Source: Myxococcota bacterium (GTDB lineage Bacteria; Myxococcota_A; UBA9160; PR03). From it: a DNA stretch of 10,605 bases. Below the pieces are notes generated by a model. It had not been told where the DNA came from and ran no database searches. It was given only the letters and a program-made list of their open reading frames with translations. Position 1 is the stretch's first letter. Each line of letters opens with the position of its first letter. Made by a program: the position numbers and the translations under genes. The stretch is from the NCBI GenBank assembly GCA_030066475.1, contig JASJBO010000220.1:1-10605 (forward strand), in the 5' to 3' direction. Positions 1 to 5,793 of the stretch are shown one piece after another.

Positions 1-36
1 CCTCCCGAGCCGAATCCTAGGCGAGGGTCGACAAAA

Positions 37-57
37 TGTACAGATAAAATCTTTACA
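37..57 (+). promoter_or_regulatory. Putative operator (21-bp dyad) upstream of frdC
   Basis: An A/T-rich island in otherwise GC-rich DNA holds the dyad TGTA-n-AGAT-n3-ATCT-n-TACA, with eight matched bases per half. Nearly the same sequence recurs at 7999-8019 (18 of 21 identical). The right half ends in TTTACA (52-57), usable as a -35 box, so a bound repressor would block RNA polymerase. That is how CarA/CarH-type MerR repressors are known to work. Assigning the site to the MerR protein encoded at 7026-7937 is inference from the shared sequence and linkage. Confidence 0.6.
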
Positions 58-79
58 AATACAGACAGAAGTCTATGGT
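52..79 (+). promoter_or_regulatory. Candidate promoter of the frdCAB-HiPIP operon
   Basis: TTTACA at 52-57 is followed after 16 bp by TATGGT at 74-79, a plausible though weak -35/-10 pair. The predicted transcription start falls at about 86, on the frdC start codon. No Shine-Dalgarno sequence precedes that ATG, and the bases just before it read CCTCC. The operon may therefore start with a leaderless message. The -10 assignment is tentative. Confidence 0.35.
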
Positions 80-85
80 TCCTCC

Positions 86-853
86 ATGGCCAATTCCGCC
101 GTCGACAACACCTTGATCCCCTCGGGGGGCGCTAAGGCCGATGCGCGACGTCAGCTCGTCTACGAGCTGGTGAGCGGAGCCAGCGGCCTTGCGCTCGCCC
201 TGTTCATGTGGGGGCACATGGTGCTGGTCGGCTCGATCCTCACCGGCGCCCGCGGCTTCGACTTCCTCGCCAAGGGGCTCGAGGACGTCTACGTGGCCCA
301 GCCGACGGTCGTCGCCATTTCGGCCCTCTTTCTGCTGCACGCCGCGATGGCGAGCCGCAAGATTCCCGCGCAGCTCCGCGAGCGAAAGCGCATGCGCCGG
401 CTGGCCGGCGGTCTCAAGGCAGGTGCCGGTTCGCCGTCGCCCGCGGCGCTGCGCTTCCAGCCGCACCTCGAGTCGATGCTGTGGATCTGGCAGGTGCGCA
501 CCGGGATGGTGGTGCTGGTGCTGGGCAGCTTCCACCTGGTGCTGGTGGCGCTCGACGTGCTGTCGCCGCTGTTCGGCGAGCGCGTCGGCATCGAGGCGGC
601 CACGACGCTCGCGCGCGTCGGCGGCGGGCTCTGGCTGCTCTACGGCGTGCTGCTGGTCGCCGTCGAGTTCCACGCGAGCGTGGGGCTCTATCGCCTGGCA
701 GTGAAGTGGGGCGTCGGCGCGCGGCTGTCGCGCAAGACGCTCTGGCGCCTGGAGCGCGTTGTGTTCTTCGTGTTCCTGGGGCTCGGCAGCTTGACCCTGG
801 CCGTCCTCGCCGGCTGGCTGGCGCCGCCGCTCGCGTTCCTGGTGGAGGGCTGA
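86..853 (+). CDS. frdC: Succinate dehydrogenase/fumarate reductase di-heme cytochrome b subunit
   Basis: This is the 255-aa membrane anchor of a Wolinella-type (B-type) succinate:quinone oxidoreductase. It binds two b hemes and passes electrons between FrdAB and menaquinone. Four histidines fit the axial heme ligands: H44 (in FMWGHM), H85 (FLLHAAM), H150 (GSFHLVL) and H196 (EFHASVG). About five hydrophobic segments follow the family pattern, near 28-50, 70-90, 135-158, 173-198 and 224-252. E66 and E194 (two residues before H196) fall where the Wolinella enzyme has Glu66, needed for menaquinol oxidation, and Glu180 of the 'E-pathway'. That correspondence is from memory. The stop lies 2 bp before the TTG of frdA, so the two are co-translated. 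No Shine-Dalgarno sequence precedes the ATG. Sequence cannot settle whether the enzyme runs as fumarate reductase or succinate dehydrogenase; sdhC would be an equally fair name. Confidence 0.93.
   Translation: MANSAVDNTLIPSGGAKADARRQLVYELVSGASGLALALFMWGHMVLVGSILTGARGFDFLAKGLEDVYVAQPTVVAISALFLLHAAMASRKIPAQLRERKRMRRLAGGLKAGAGSPSPAALRFQPHLESMLWIWQVRTGMVVLVLGSFHLVLVALDVLSPLFGERVGIEAATTLARVGGGLWLLYGVLLVAVEFHASVGLYRLAVKWGVGARLSRKTLWRLERVVFFVFLGLGSLTLAVLAGWLAPPLAFLVEG
844..849 (+). promoter_or_regulatory. Ribosome binding site deciding the TTG start of frdA
   Basis: GGAGGG lies inside the last codons of frdC, 6 bp before TTG at 856. The frame stays open far upstream (to 208), but that part overlaps frdC in another frame. 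Its product is low-complexity R/A/G-rich sequence. The dinucleotide-binding motif begins about 10 residues after the TTG, as expected for the family, so TTG is the start. Confidence 0.75.
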
Positions 854-855
854 CC

Positions 856-2820
856 TTGCAGCGCATCGAGACCACCGACGTACTGGTGATCGGCGGCGGA
901 CTCGCCGGCGAGCGGTGCGCGATCGAGGCGGCCACCGCCGGGCTCGACGTGGTGCTGCTGTCGCTGGTGCCGCCGCGCCGCAGCCACAGCTGCGCCGCGC
1001 AGGGCGGCATGCAGGCCGCGCTCGGGAACTGCGCCAAGGCCGACGGCGACGACCCTACGCTGCACTTCCTCGACACCGTCAAGGGATCGGACTGGGGCGC
1101 GGACCAGGAGGTAGCGCGCATCTTCGCCGACGAGGCGCCCGTCGCCGTGCGCGAGCTCGCCCACTGGGGCGTGCCGTGGACGCGCGTGCGGCCCGGCCGC
1201 AACACCTACTTCGTGCAGGGCAAGCCGGTCGAGATCGACGAGTGCGAAGAGAACGCCGGCCTGATCATGCACCGCAACTTCGGCGGGACCGCCAAGTGGC
1301 GCGCCTGCTACGCCGCCGCCGGCACCGGGCACGCCGTGCTCTACGCGGTCGACGGCGAGGTGGTGCGGCTCGGCATCGACGTGCGCGACCGCGTCGAGGC
1401 GCTGGCGCTCGTGCACGACGCCGGCCGCTGCTGGGGCGCCGTGGCGCGCTGCCTGCGCACCGGCGACCTGAGCGCCGTGCTCGCGAAGGCGACCGTCATC
1501 GCCACCGGCGGTCACGGCCGCATCTACGGCCAGTACACCACCAACGCCACCATCAACGAGGGCACCGGAACGGCGATCGCGCTGCGGGCCGGCGTGCCGC
1601 TGGGCAACATGGAGGCCGTCCAGTTCCACCCCACCGGCCTCGCGCCGAGCGGCATCCTGGTGACCGAGGGCTGCCGCGGCGACGGCGGCCACCTGCTGAA
1701 CGCCGACGGCGAGCGCTTCCTCGTCGAGCTCGAGCCCGAGAAGCAGGAGCTGGCCAGCCGCGACGTGGTCTCTCGCCACATGATGCAGCAGATCCTCGAC
1801 GGCAAGGGCGTCGAGTCGGACTCCGGCTCGCACCTGTGGCTCGACCTGCGCCACCTCGGCAAGCGCCACCTGAGCACCAAGCTGCTCGAGGTCACCGAGA
1901 TCTGTCGCGACTTCGCCGGTCTCGACCCGGCGCGCGAGCTGATCCCGGTGCGCCCGACCCAGCACTACTCGATGGGCGGCGTGCGGGTGAACAAGGACGG
2001 CGAGGCCTACGGCATGTGCGGCCTGTTCGCGGTGGGCGAGGCCGCCTGCTGGGACATGCACGGCTTCAACCGGCTGGGCGGCAACAGCCTGGCCGAGACG
2101 ATCGTGGCGGGCCGCTTCGTCGGCCGTCGCGTCGCGCGCTTCGCCGCCGCGAGCAGCCTCGACCTCGAGGTCGGGGTGGCCCACCGCTTCGTCGCCGACG
2201 AGCACAAGCGCATCCAGGGCTGGCTCGACCGCTCCGGCTCCGGCCCGAGCGTCTACGCGATCCGCGATGCCATCGCCGAGACGCTGCTCGCACGCGTCGG
2301 CGTCTTCCGCAGCGGCGCCGGGCTGGAGCGGGCCGTCGACGAGCTCTGCCTTCAGCTCTCCGAGCTCGATCGCGCCGTGCTGCGCTCGCGCGCCGGCGGG
2401 ATGCACCCGGAGCTGACCTTCGCGCTGCGACTCGAGGGCATGGCGCGCCTCGCCCTGATCACGGCGGCGGGCGCGCTGGCCCGGACCGAGAGCCGCGGCG
2501 CGCACTGCCGCACCGACCATCCGGAGCGCGACGACGCCCGCTGGCTCAAGCGCACGCTGGCGCGCTGGTCCGACGACGAGACGGGTCCGCTGCTCACCTA
2601 CGAGCCGGTCGGCCTGCTCGACCTGCCGCCGGGCGACCGTGGCTATGGGCAGACCCGGAGCGTCGCCATGCGCGGGACGACCGAGGCGTACAACGCCGGC
2701 GTCGAGGCCGCTCAGCGCCAGGCCGGCTCCCTGCCGACCGAAGAGCCGCTCGGCAGCCGCATGCGGTGGGGTGCCTGGCGCGACGTCGAGCACCGCCCGG
2801 CTCCGGAGGCCAACGAATGA
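856..2820 (+). CDS. frdA: Succinate dehydrogenase/fumarate reductase flavoprotein subunit
   Basis: This is the 654-aa catalytic subunit, which interconverts succinate and fumarate on covalently bound FAD on the cytoplasmic side. From the TTG start, the Rossmann motif GGGLAG spans 13-18. The flavin-linking histidine is H44, in SHSCAAQGGMQ. The active-site residues are in place: H258 (FHPTG), R302 (ASRDVVS, the catalytic arginine), H370 (HYSMGG) and R406 (NRLGGNS). These match Wolinella FrdA H257, R301, H369 and R404 to within one or two residues. Length is typical for the B-type subunit (about 650 aa) and longer than E. coli FrdA. The last codons share ATGA with the frdB start. No disruption is visible. 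Confidence 0.96.
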   Translation: MQRIETTDVLVIGGGLAGERCAIEAATAGLDVVLLSLVPPRRSHSCAAQGGMQAALGNCAKADGDDPTLHFLDTVKGSDWGADQEVARIFADEAPVAVRELAHWGVPWTRVRPGRNTYFVQGKPVEIDECEENAGLIMHRNFGGTAKWRACYAAAGTGHAVLYAVDGEVVRLGIDVRDRVEALALVHDAGRCWGAVARCLRTGDLSAVLAKATVIATGGHGRIYGQYTTNATINEGTGTAIALRAGVPLGNMEAVQFHPTGLAPSGILVTEGCRGDGGHLLNADGERFLVELEPEKQELASRDVVSRHMMQQILDGKGVESDSGSHLWLDLRHLGKRHLSTKLLEVTEICRDFAGLDPARELIPVRPTQHYSMGGVRVNKDGEAYGMCGLFAVGEAACWDMHGFNRLGGNSLAETIVAGRFVGRRVARFAAASSLDLEVGVAHRFVADEHKRIQGWLDRSGSGPSVYAIRDAIAETLLARVGVFRSGAGLERAVDELCLQLSELDRAVLRSRAGGMHPELTFALRLEGMARLALITAAGALARTESRGAHCRTDHPERDDARWLKRTLARWSDDETGPLLTYEPVGLLDLPPGDRGYGQTRSVAMRGTTEAYNAGVEAAQRQAGSLPTEEPLGSRMRWGAWRDVEHRPAPEANE

Positions 2821-3584
2821 GCCGCACACTGACGTTCGAGATCTTCCGCTGGGATCCGGCCGATCCGTCGAGCGAGCCGCACCTGGAGCAGTTCGAGCTC
2901 GACGAGACGCCCTACATGACGCTCTTCCTGGCACTGAACCGGATCCGCGAGGAGCAGGACCCGAGCCTGCAGTTCGACTTCGCCTGCCGATCCGCCGTAT
3001 GTGGGTCGTGCGGCATGATGGTGAACGGCCGCCCGGTGCTGGGCTGCCGCACGCTCACGCAGGACCTGCCCGACACGATCCGCCTCCACCCGCTTCCGGG
3101 CTTCCAGCTGATCGGCGACCTCTCGGTGGATACCGGCAAGTGGTTTCGCGGCATGGCGGAGCGCGTGGAGGCCTGGGTGCACGAGCGCGCGCCCTTCGAT
3201 CCGGAGGCGCCCGAGGCGCGCATGGACGACGACCTGGCACAGGCCATCTACGAGGGCGAGCGCTGCATCGAGTGTGGCTGCTGCGTGGCGGGCTGCGGCG
3301 TGGCCAACGTGAACCCGAAGTTCGTGGGGCCGGCGGGCCTGAACCGCATCAAGCGCTTCATGATGGACCCGCGCGACGAGCGCGGCGACGAGGACTGGTT
3401 CGAGGTCGTGAGCGACGAGCACGGCGTGTTCGGCTGCGTCGGCCTGATGGCTTGCCATGACGTGTGCCCCAAGGACCTGCCGTTGCTCGAGGTGTACGCC
3501 TACCTGCGCCGCAAGGCGCTTTCCAGCGGCTTCGCGCCGAAGCCGCGCCCCCAGCCGCTGCTCCAGATCGAGGGCACCACCTGA
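2817..3584 (+). CDS. frdB: Succinate dehydrogenase/fumarate reductase iron-sulfur subunit
   Basis: This 255-aa electron-transfer subunit carries the three usual clusters between FrdA and FrdC. The [2Fe-2S] ligands are C57, C62, C65 and C77, in an N-terminal ferredoxin-like domain. C150, C153, C156 and C217 fit the [4Fe-4S] cluster. C160, C207 and C213 fit the [3Fe-4S] cluster, giving CIECGCCVAGC plus C-x5-C-x3-CP. The spacing follows Wolinella FrdB almost residue for residue. The ATG overlaps the frdA stop (ATGA), with GGAGG at 2805-2809, 7 bp upstream. The tail after about residue 240 is slightly longer than in Wolinella FrdB (about 239 aa). The stop is 32 bp before the HiPIP gene. Confidence 0.96.
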   Translation: MSRTLTFEIFRWDPADPSSEPHLEQFELDETPYMTLFLALNRIREEQDPSLQFDFACRSAVCGSCGMMVNGRPVLGCRTLTQDLPDTIRLHPLPGFQLIGDLSVDTGKWFRGMAERVEAWVHERAPFDPEAPEARMDDDLAQAIYEGERCIECGCCVAGCGVANVNPKFVGPAGLNRIKRFMMDPRDERGDEDWFEVVSDEHGVFGCVGLMACHDVCPKDLPLLEVYAYLRRKALSSGFAPKPRPQPLLQIEGTT

Positions 3585-3616
3585 TCGTTGGAGCCGCAAG
3601 CCAGAGGAGAGAGACG

Positions 3617-3952
3617 ATGCGTCGAGATCGAAGCAATGACCGCGAGCCGCGCACCCTGACGCGGCGTGACTTCCACCGCCTGGGAGGCGCCGCGCTGCTT
3701 GCGGCGGGCTCTCCCCTGCTCGCGACCCGCGCCGCCGCCGAGAGCGACGCGCTGGTGGGCGAGTACCCCGAGAACGCGCCGATCATCGCGGGCGTCCAGT
3801 ACGTGGACGTGTCGGCGAAGGAGGGCCAGTACTGCTCGGGCTGTCTGCTCTACCAGGCCGGCGGCCCGGAGGGGCGCGGCAAGTGCCCGCTGTTCGCGAA
3901 GGGCCTGGTGGCCGACCAGGGCTGGTGCGTGTCCTGGAGCAAGAAGCCGTGA
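3617..3952 (+). CDS. Tat-exported high-potential iron-sulfur protein (HiPIP)
   Basis: This 111-aa precursor is a small periplasmic electron carrier with one [4Fe-4S] cluster that cycles between the 2+ and 3+ states. Residues 15-19 (TRRDF) start a twin-arginine signal, followed by a hydrophobic stretch (24-36) and a likely cleavage site after A39-A41. The cluster ligands are C73, C76, C90 and C104, in the HiPIP pattern C-x2-C-x13-C-x13-C. The last lies in the typical GWC. AGAGGAGA at 3603-3610 is a good ribosome binding site, 6 bp from the ATG. HiPIPs usually carry electrons from a quinol-oxidising complex to an oxidase or reaction centre. Placement directly after frdCAB suggests a partner role with the quinone-linked complex, but this is inference. 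The stop overlaps the GTG of the next gene. Confidence 0.9.
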   Translation: MRRDRSNDREPRTLTRRDFHRLGGAALLAAGSPLLATRAAAESDALVGEYPENAPIIAGVQYVDVSAKEGQYCSGCLLYQAGGPEGRGKCPLFAKGLVADQGWCVSWSKKP

Positions 3953-4503
3953 GCACCTCGGCGGGCGCGGCGGCGGTGCGGGTCGAGCCCGCGCCGCATG
4001 CCGCGCCCCCGGGCTTCCGCGCGCACGCCTACGAGACGGTCTTCGAGATCGGGGCGCCGCGAGCACGCGTGTGGGACTGGCTCGAGGACCCGCACACCTT
4101 CACCGACAGCCAGGTCTGGCCCTATCGCGTCGAGTTCGTCTCGGCCGACCCCGAGGTGCCGGCGGGCTTCCACGAGGGCGGACTCAACATCCACCACGGC
4201 CCCTTCCTGCACCTGCCGGGCACGCTCGCCGAGATCCGCGAGGGCTCCTATCGCGACCTGCGCTACTTCTACGGCAGCCACGTGGTGAGCCCTCGCTGGA
4301 TCCGGCCCACCCGGCTCGAGTTCTGGGTCGAGGACGCGGGCGACGCCGCCACGCGCGTGCGGTTGCGGCTGTCGAGTTTCGTGCGGGCACCGCTGGCGCG
4401 CGTCTGGGGTGCTGCGCAGGCTCGGTTCTGGCGCCGCTTCCCGCGCTGGATGTCGCGCTCCCTGCGCGCGCCGCTGCGCGCCGACCGCGAGAGACCGACG
4501 TGA
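3949..4503 (+). CDS. SRPBCC / START-like (polyketide cyclase-type) protein
   Basis: This is a predicted soluble protein of 184 aa. After a loose Ala/Pro-rich N-terminus, residues 27-165 show the START-like opening (YETVFEIGAPRARVWDWLEDP). Alternating strands and a C-terminal amphipathic helix rich in Arg, Trp and Phe (about 148-172) follow. Members of this superfamily bind hydrophobic ligands in a deep pocket, and many are cyclases, lipid carriers or stress proteins. The ligand cannot be told here. The GTG overlaps the HiPIP stop (GTGA), with GGAG at 3936-3939 at 9 bp, so it is translationally coupled. From memory, SRPBCC genes occur in some LitR/CarH-linked light-response clusters, which would fit the proposed regulation. 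There is no signal peptide. Confidence 0.72.
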   Translation: MSTSAGAAAVRVEPAPHAAPPGFRAHAYETVFEIGAPRARVWDWLEDPHTFTDSQVWPYRVEFVSADPEVPAGFHEGGLNIHHGPFLHLPGTLAEIREGSYRDLRYFYGSHVVSPRWIRPTRLEFWVEDAGDAATRVRLRLSSFVRAPLARVWGAAQARFWRRFPRWMSRSLRAPLRADRERPT

Positions 4504-4835
4504 GGCAGACGGCAGGGCACGCACGCCTCGAGGGGCAGGACCCCGTCCTCGCCTGGGAGTCGCGAGAGCGGCCCGTGGACACCGCGATCGGTGCCCGTCT
4601 CGAGCGGCTGGCGGCCTTGGCGCCGCTGTTCCCGGGGCGGCGCGCGAGCGTGGCCGTGGTGCGCTACGACGGACGTTTGTTCAGGAGCGTCACCGACGAC
4701 TGGGACGGCCCGGCGCGCGGAGCCCGCTTGGCCGCCGATCTCGAACGGGAGCTGGCGCGCGCGTGCGCCAGCTTCGACGGCCGCGGAGCGCCCGCGGCCT
4801 CCTTCGAACCCCCGACTGGGGAGGCCACAGCATGA
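4500..4835 (+). CDS. Small conserved-context protein of unknown function
   Basis: I do not recognise a family for this 111-aa protein. It begins with a GTG overlapping the upstream stop (GTGA) and ends in ATGA shared with the next gene, so position and coding strand are well supported. It has no signal peptide or membrane segment. The central part (about 30-90) has an amphipathic helix, a short strand pair (VAVVRYDGRLFRSV) and then an acidic-aromatic turn (DDWDGP). Another helix follows (ARLAADLERELARA). One cysteine (C89) is present. It could be a small partner of the SRPBCC or PDZ proteins on either side. Confidence 0.6.
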   Translation: MRQTAGHARLEGQDPVLAWESRERPVDTAIGARLERLAALAPLFPGRRASVAVVRYDGRLFRSVTDDWDGPARGARLAADLERELARACASFDGRGAPAASFEPPTGEATA

Positions 4836-5701
4836 TCAAGCCGCTCGCGGCCGGGGCGATCGCGATCGCCCTGGGCGCCTTCGCCTTCGTCACCTGGGGG
4901 TCGCGGCGCGAGCCGCCCGCCGCCGCGCCGGCCGCGTCCGCCTCGGAATCGGCGGCCGCGCTGGCCGCCGTCGAGGCGCGCCTGGTGTCGCTCGAGCAGC
5001 GACTCGAGCTCGAGGCGGCCAGCCGCGGGGAGCTCGCGCAGGCGCTGGAGCGCCTCGAGGCCCGACTCCTCGCCGCGGCGCCCGCGACCGCGAGCCCCGT
5101 GAGGCCCACCGCTCGGACCGACGCGCTCGCCAGCGGCCCGCCTGCGGCCGAGTCCGAGCCCGCCCCGCCGCGGAGTCCGCGCCGGGGCTTCGGGTTCGAG
5201 CCCGAGCCGCTGCTGGCGGCCGGCTTCGCCCCCCGCGAGGTCGAGCGCTACGCGGCCCGGCTCGACGAGCTGGAGCTGCAGCGCCTGTACCTGCGCGACC
5301 AGGCCACGCGCGAAGGCTGGATCGACACGCCCCGCTACGCGCGGGAGCGCCGCCAGCTCTTCGGCGACCTGAGGAGCCTGCGCGGCGAGTTCGGCGACGA
5401 GCTCTACGACTGGTCGCTCTACACGACGGGCCATCCAAATCGCGCGCAGGTCAACGACGTCATGGAGGGCTCGGCGGCGCAGCAGGCGGGAATCGAGCCG
5501 GGAGACGTCGTGCAGCGCTACGCAGACGTCGTGGTGCTGAGCGCCGACGAGCTGCGCGATCTCACCACGGCCGGCGAGCCGGGCGAAGTCACACCGGTGG
5601 ATCTGCTGCGCGATGGTGAGGAGCGCCGCGTCTACCTGCCGCGCGGCCCGATGGGCGTGCGGCTCGACATGGTGAGCATCGAGCCGCCCGCGCGTCGGTA
5701 A
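4832..5701 (+). CDS. Membrane-anchored coiled-coil protein with C-terminal PDZ domain
   Basis: This 289-aa protein has an N-terminal hydrophobic segment (3-22) that looks like an uncleaved anchor or signal. An Ala-rich helical stretch with coiled-coil-like heptads follows (about 40-82), then a Pro/Ala/Ser linker (83-118). A charged helical region (125-195) leads to a PDZ domain (about 200-278). The domain carries the typical core 'MEGSAAQQAGIEPGDVVQRY' and ends near RGPMGVRL. No protease domain is present, so it is more likely an adaptor, sensor or scaffold in the periplasm than an enzyme. GGGGAGG at 4818-4824 is 7 bp before the ATG, which overlaps the previous stop. It is the last gene of the run; a convergent gap with hairpins follows. 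Confidence 0.8.
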   Translation: MIKPLAAGAIAIALGAFAFVTWGSRREPPAAAPAASASESAAALAAVEARLVSLEQRLELEAASRGELAQALERLEARLLAAAPATASPVRPTARTDALASGPPAAESEPAPPRSPRRGFGFEPEPLLAAGFAPREVERYAARLDELELQRLYLRDQATREGWIDTPRYARERRQLFGDLRSLRGEFGDELYDWSLYTTGHPNRAQVNDVMEGSAAQQAGIEPGDVVQRYADVVVLSADELRDLTTAGEPGEVTPVDLLRDGEERRVYLPRGPMGVRLDMVSIEPPARR

Positions 5702-5735
5702 CCGGTGGACTTCGCTCGCCTGCGGCTCACTGCGC

Positions 5736-5750
5736 GCGCCCTGCGGGCGC
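5736..5750. repeat. Small GC-rich inverted repeat after the operon
   Basis: GCGCCC-TGC-GGGCGC forms a 6-bp stem with a 3-nt loop, 34 bp after the PDZ gene stop. No T-run follows on either strand, so it is at most a weak or Rho-aided stop. Short GC palindromes are expected by chance in this base composition. Confidence 0.3.
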
Positions 5751-5774
5751 TTGCGGGGGCCAGGTGGCGCGCGC

Positions 5775-5793
5775 GCTCCTAGAACCTAGGAGC
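5775..5793. terminator. Candidate bidirectional terminator hairpin between convergent genes
   Basis: GCTCCTAG-AAC-CTAGGAGC is a perfect 8-bp stem with a 3-nt loop, sitting between the PDZ gene and the oppositely oriented oxidoreductase gene. Its right arm reaches the first base of the oxidoreductase stop codon (5793-5795 on plus). It lacks a T-tract, so intrinsic termination is uncertain. Position and perfect pairing suggest a shared 3'-end structure. Confidence 0.4.

Noticed and set aside
37..57. FNR/CRP-type site for oxygen control of the frd operon
   Set aside because: The dyad core AGAT-n3-ATCT does not match the FNR TTGAT-n4-ATCAA or CRP TGTGA-n6-TCACA patterns. A near-identical copy beside a MerR gene fits better.
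152..169. 8-bp inverted repeat CAGCTCGT-CT-ACGAGCTG
   Set aside because: It lies within the early frdC coding sequence (QLVYEL region) and has no regulatory context. GC-rich coding DNA yields such pairs by chance.
208..855. Upstream extension of the frdA frame
   Set aside because: It overlaps frdC and encodes low-complexity sequence. TTG 856 has a good ribosome binding site and places the FAD motif at the usual distance from the N-terminus.
688..2934. Very long open frame (748 codons) on the minus strand opposite frdA/frdB
   Set aside because: It lies opposite two clear enzyme genes. The product is Ala/Gly/His/Val-rich low-complexity sequence without motifs, as expected from antisense frames in GC-rich DNA.
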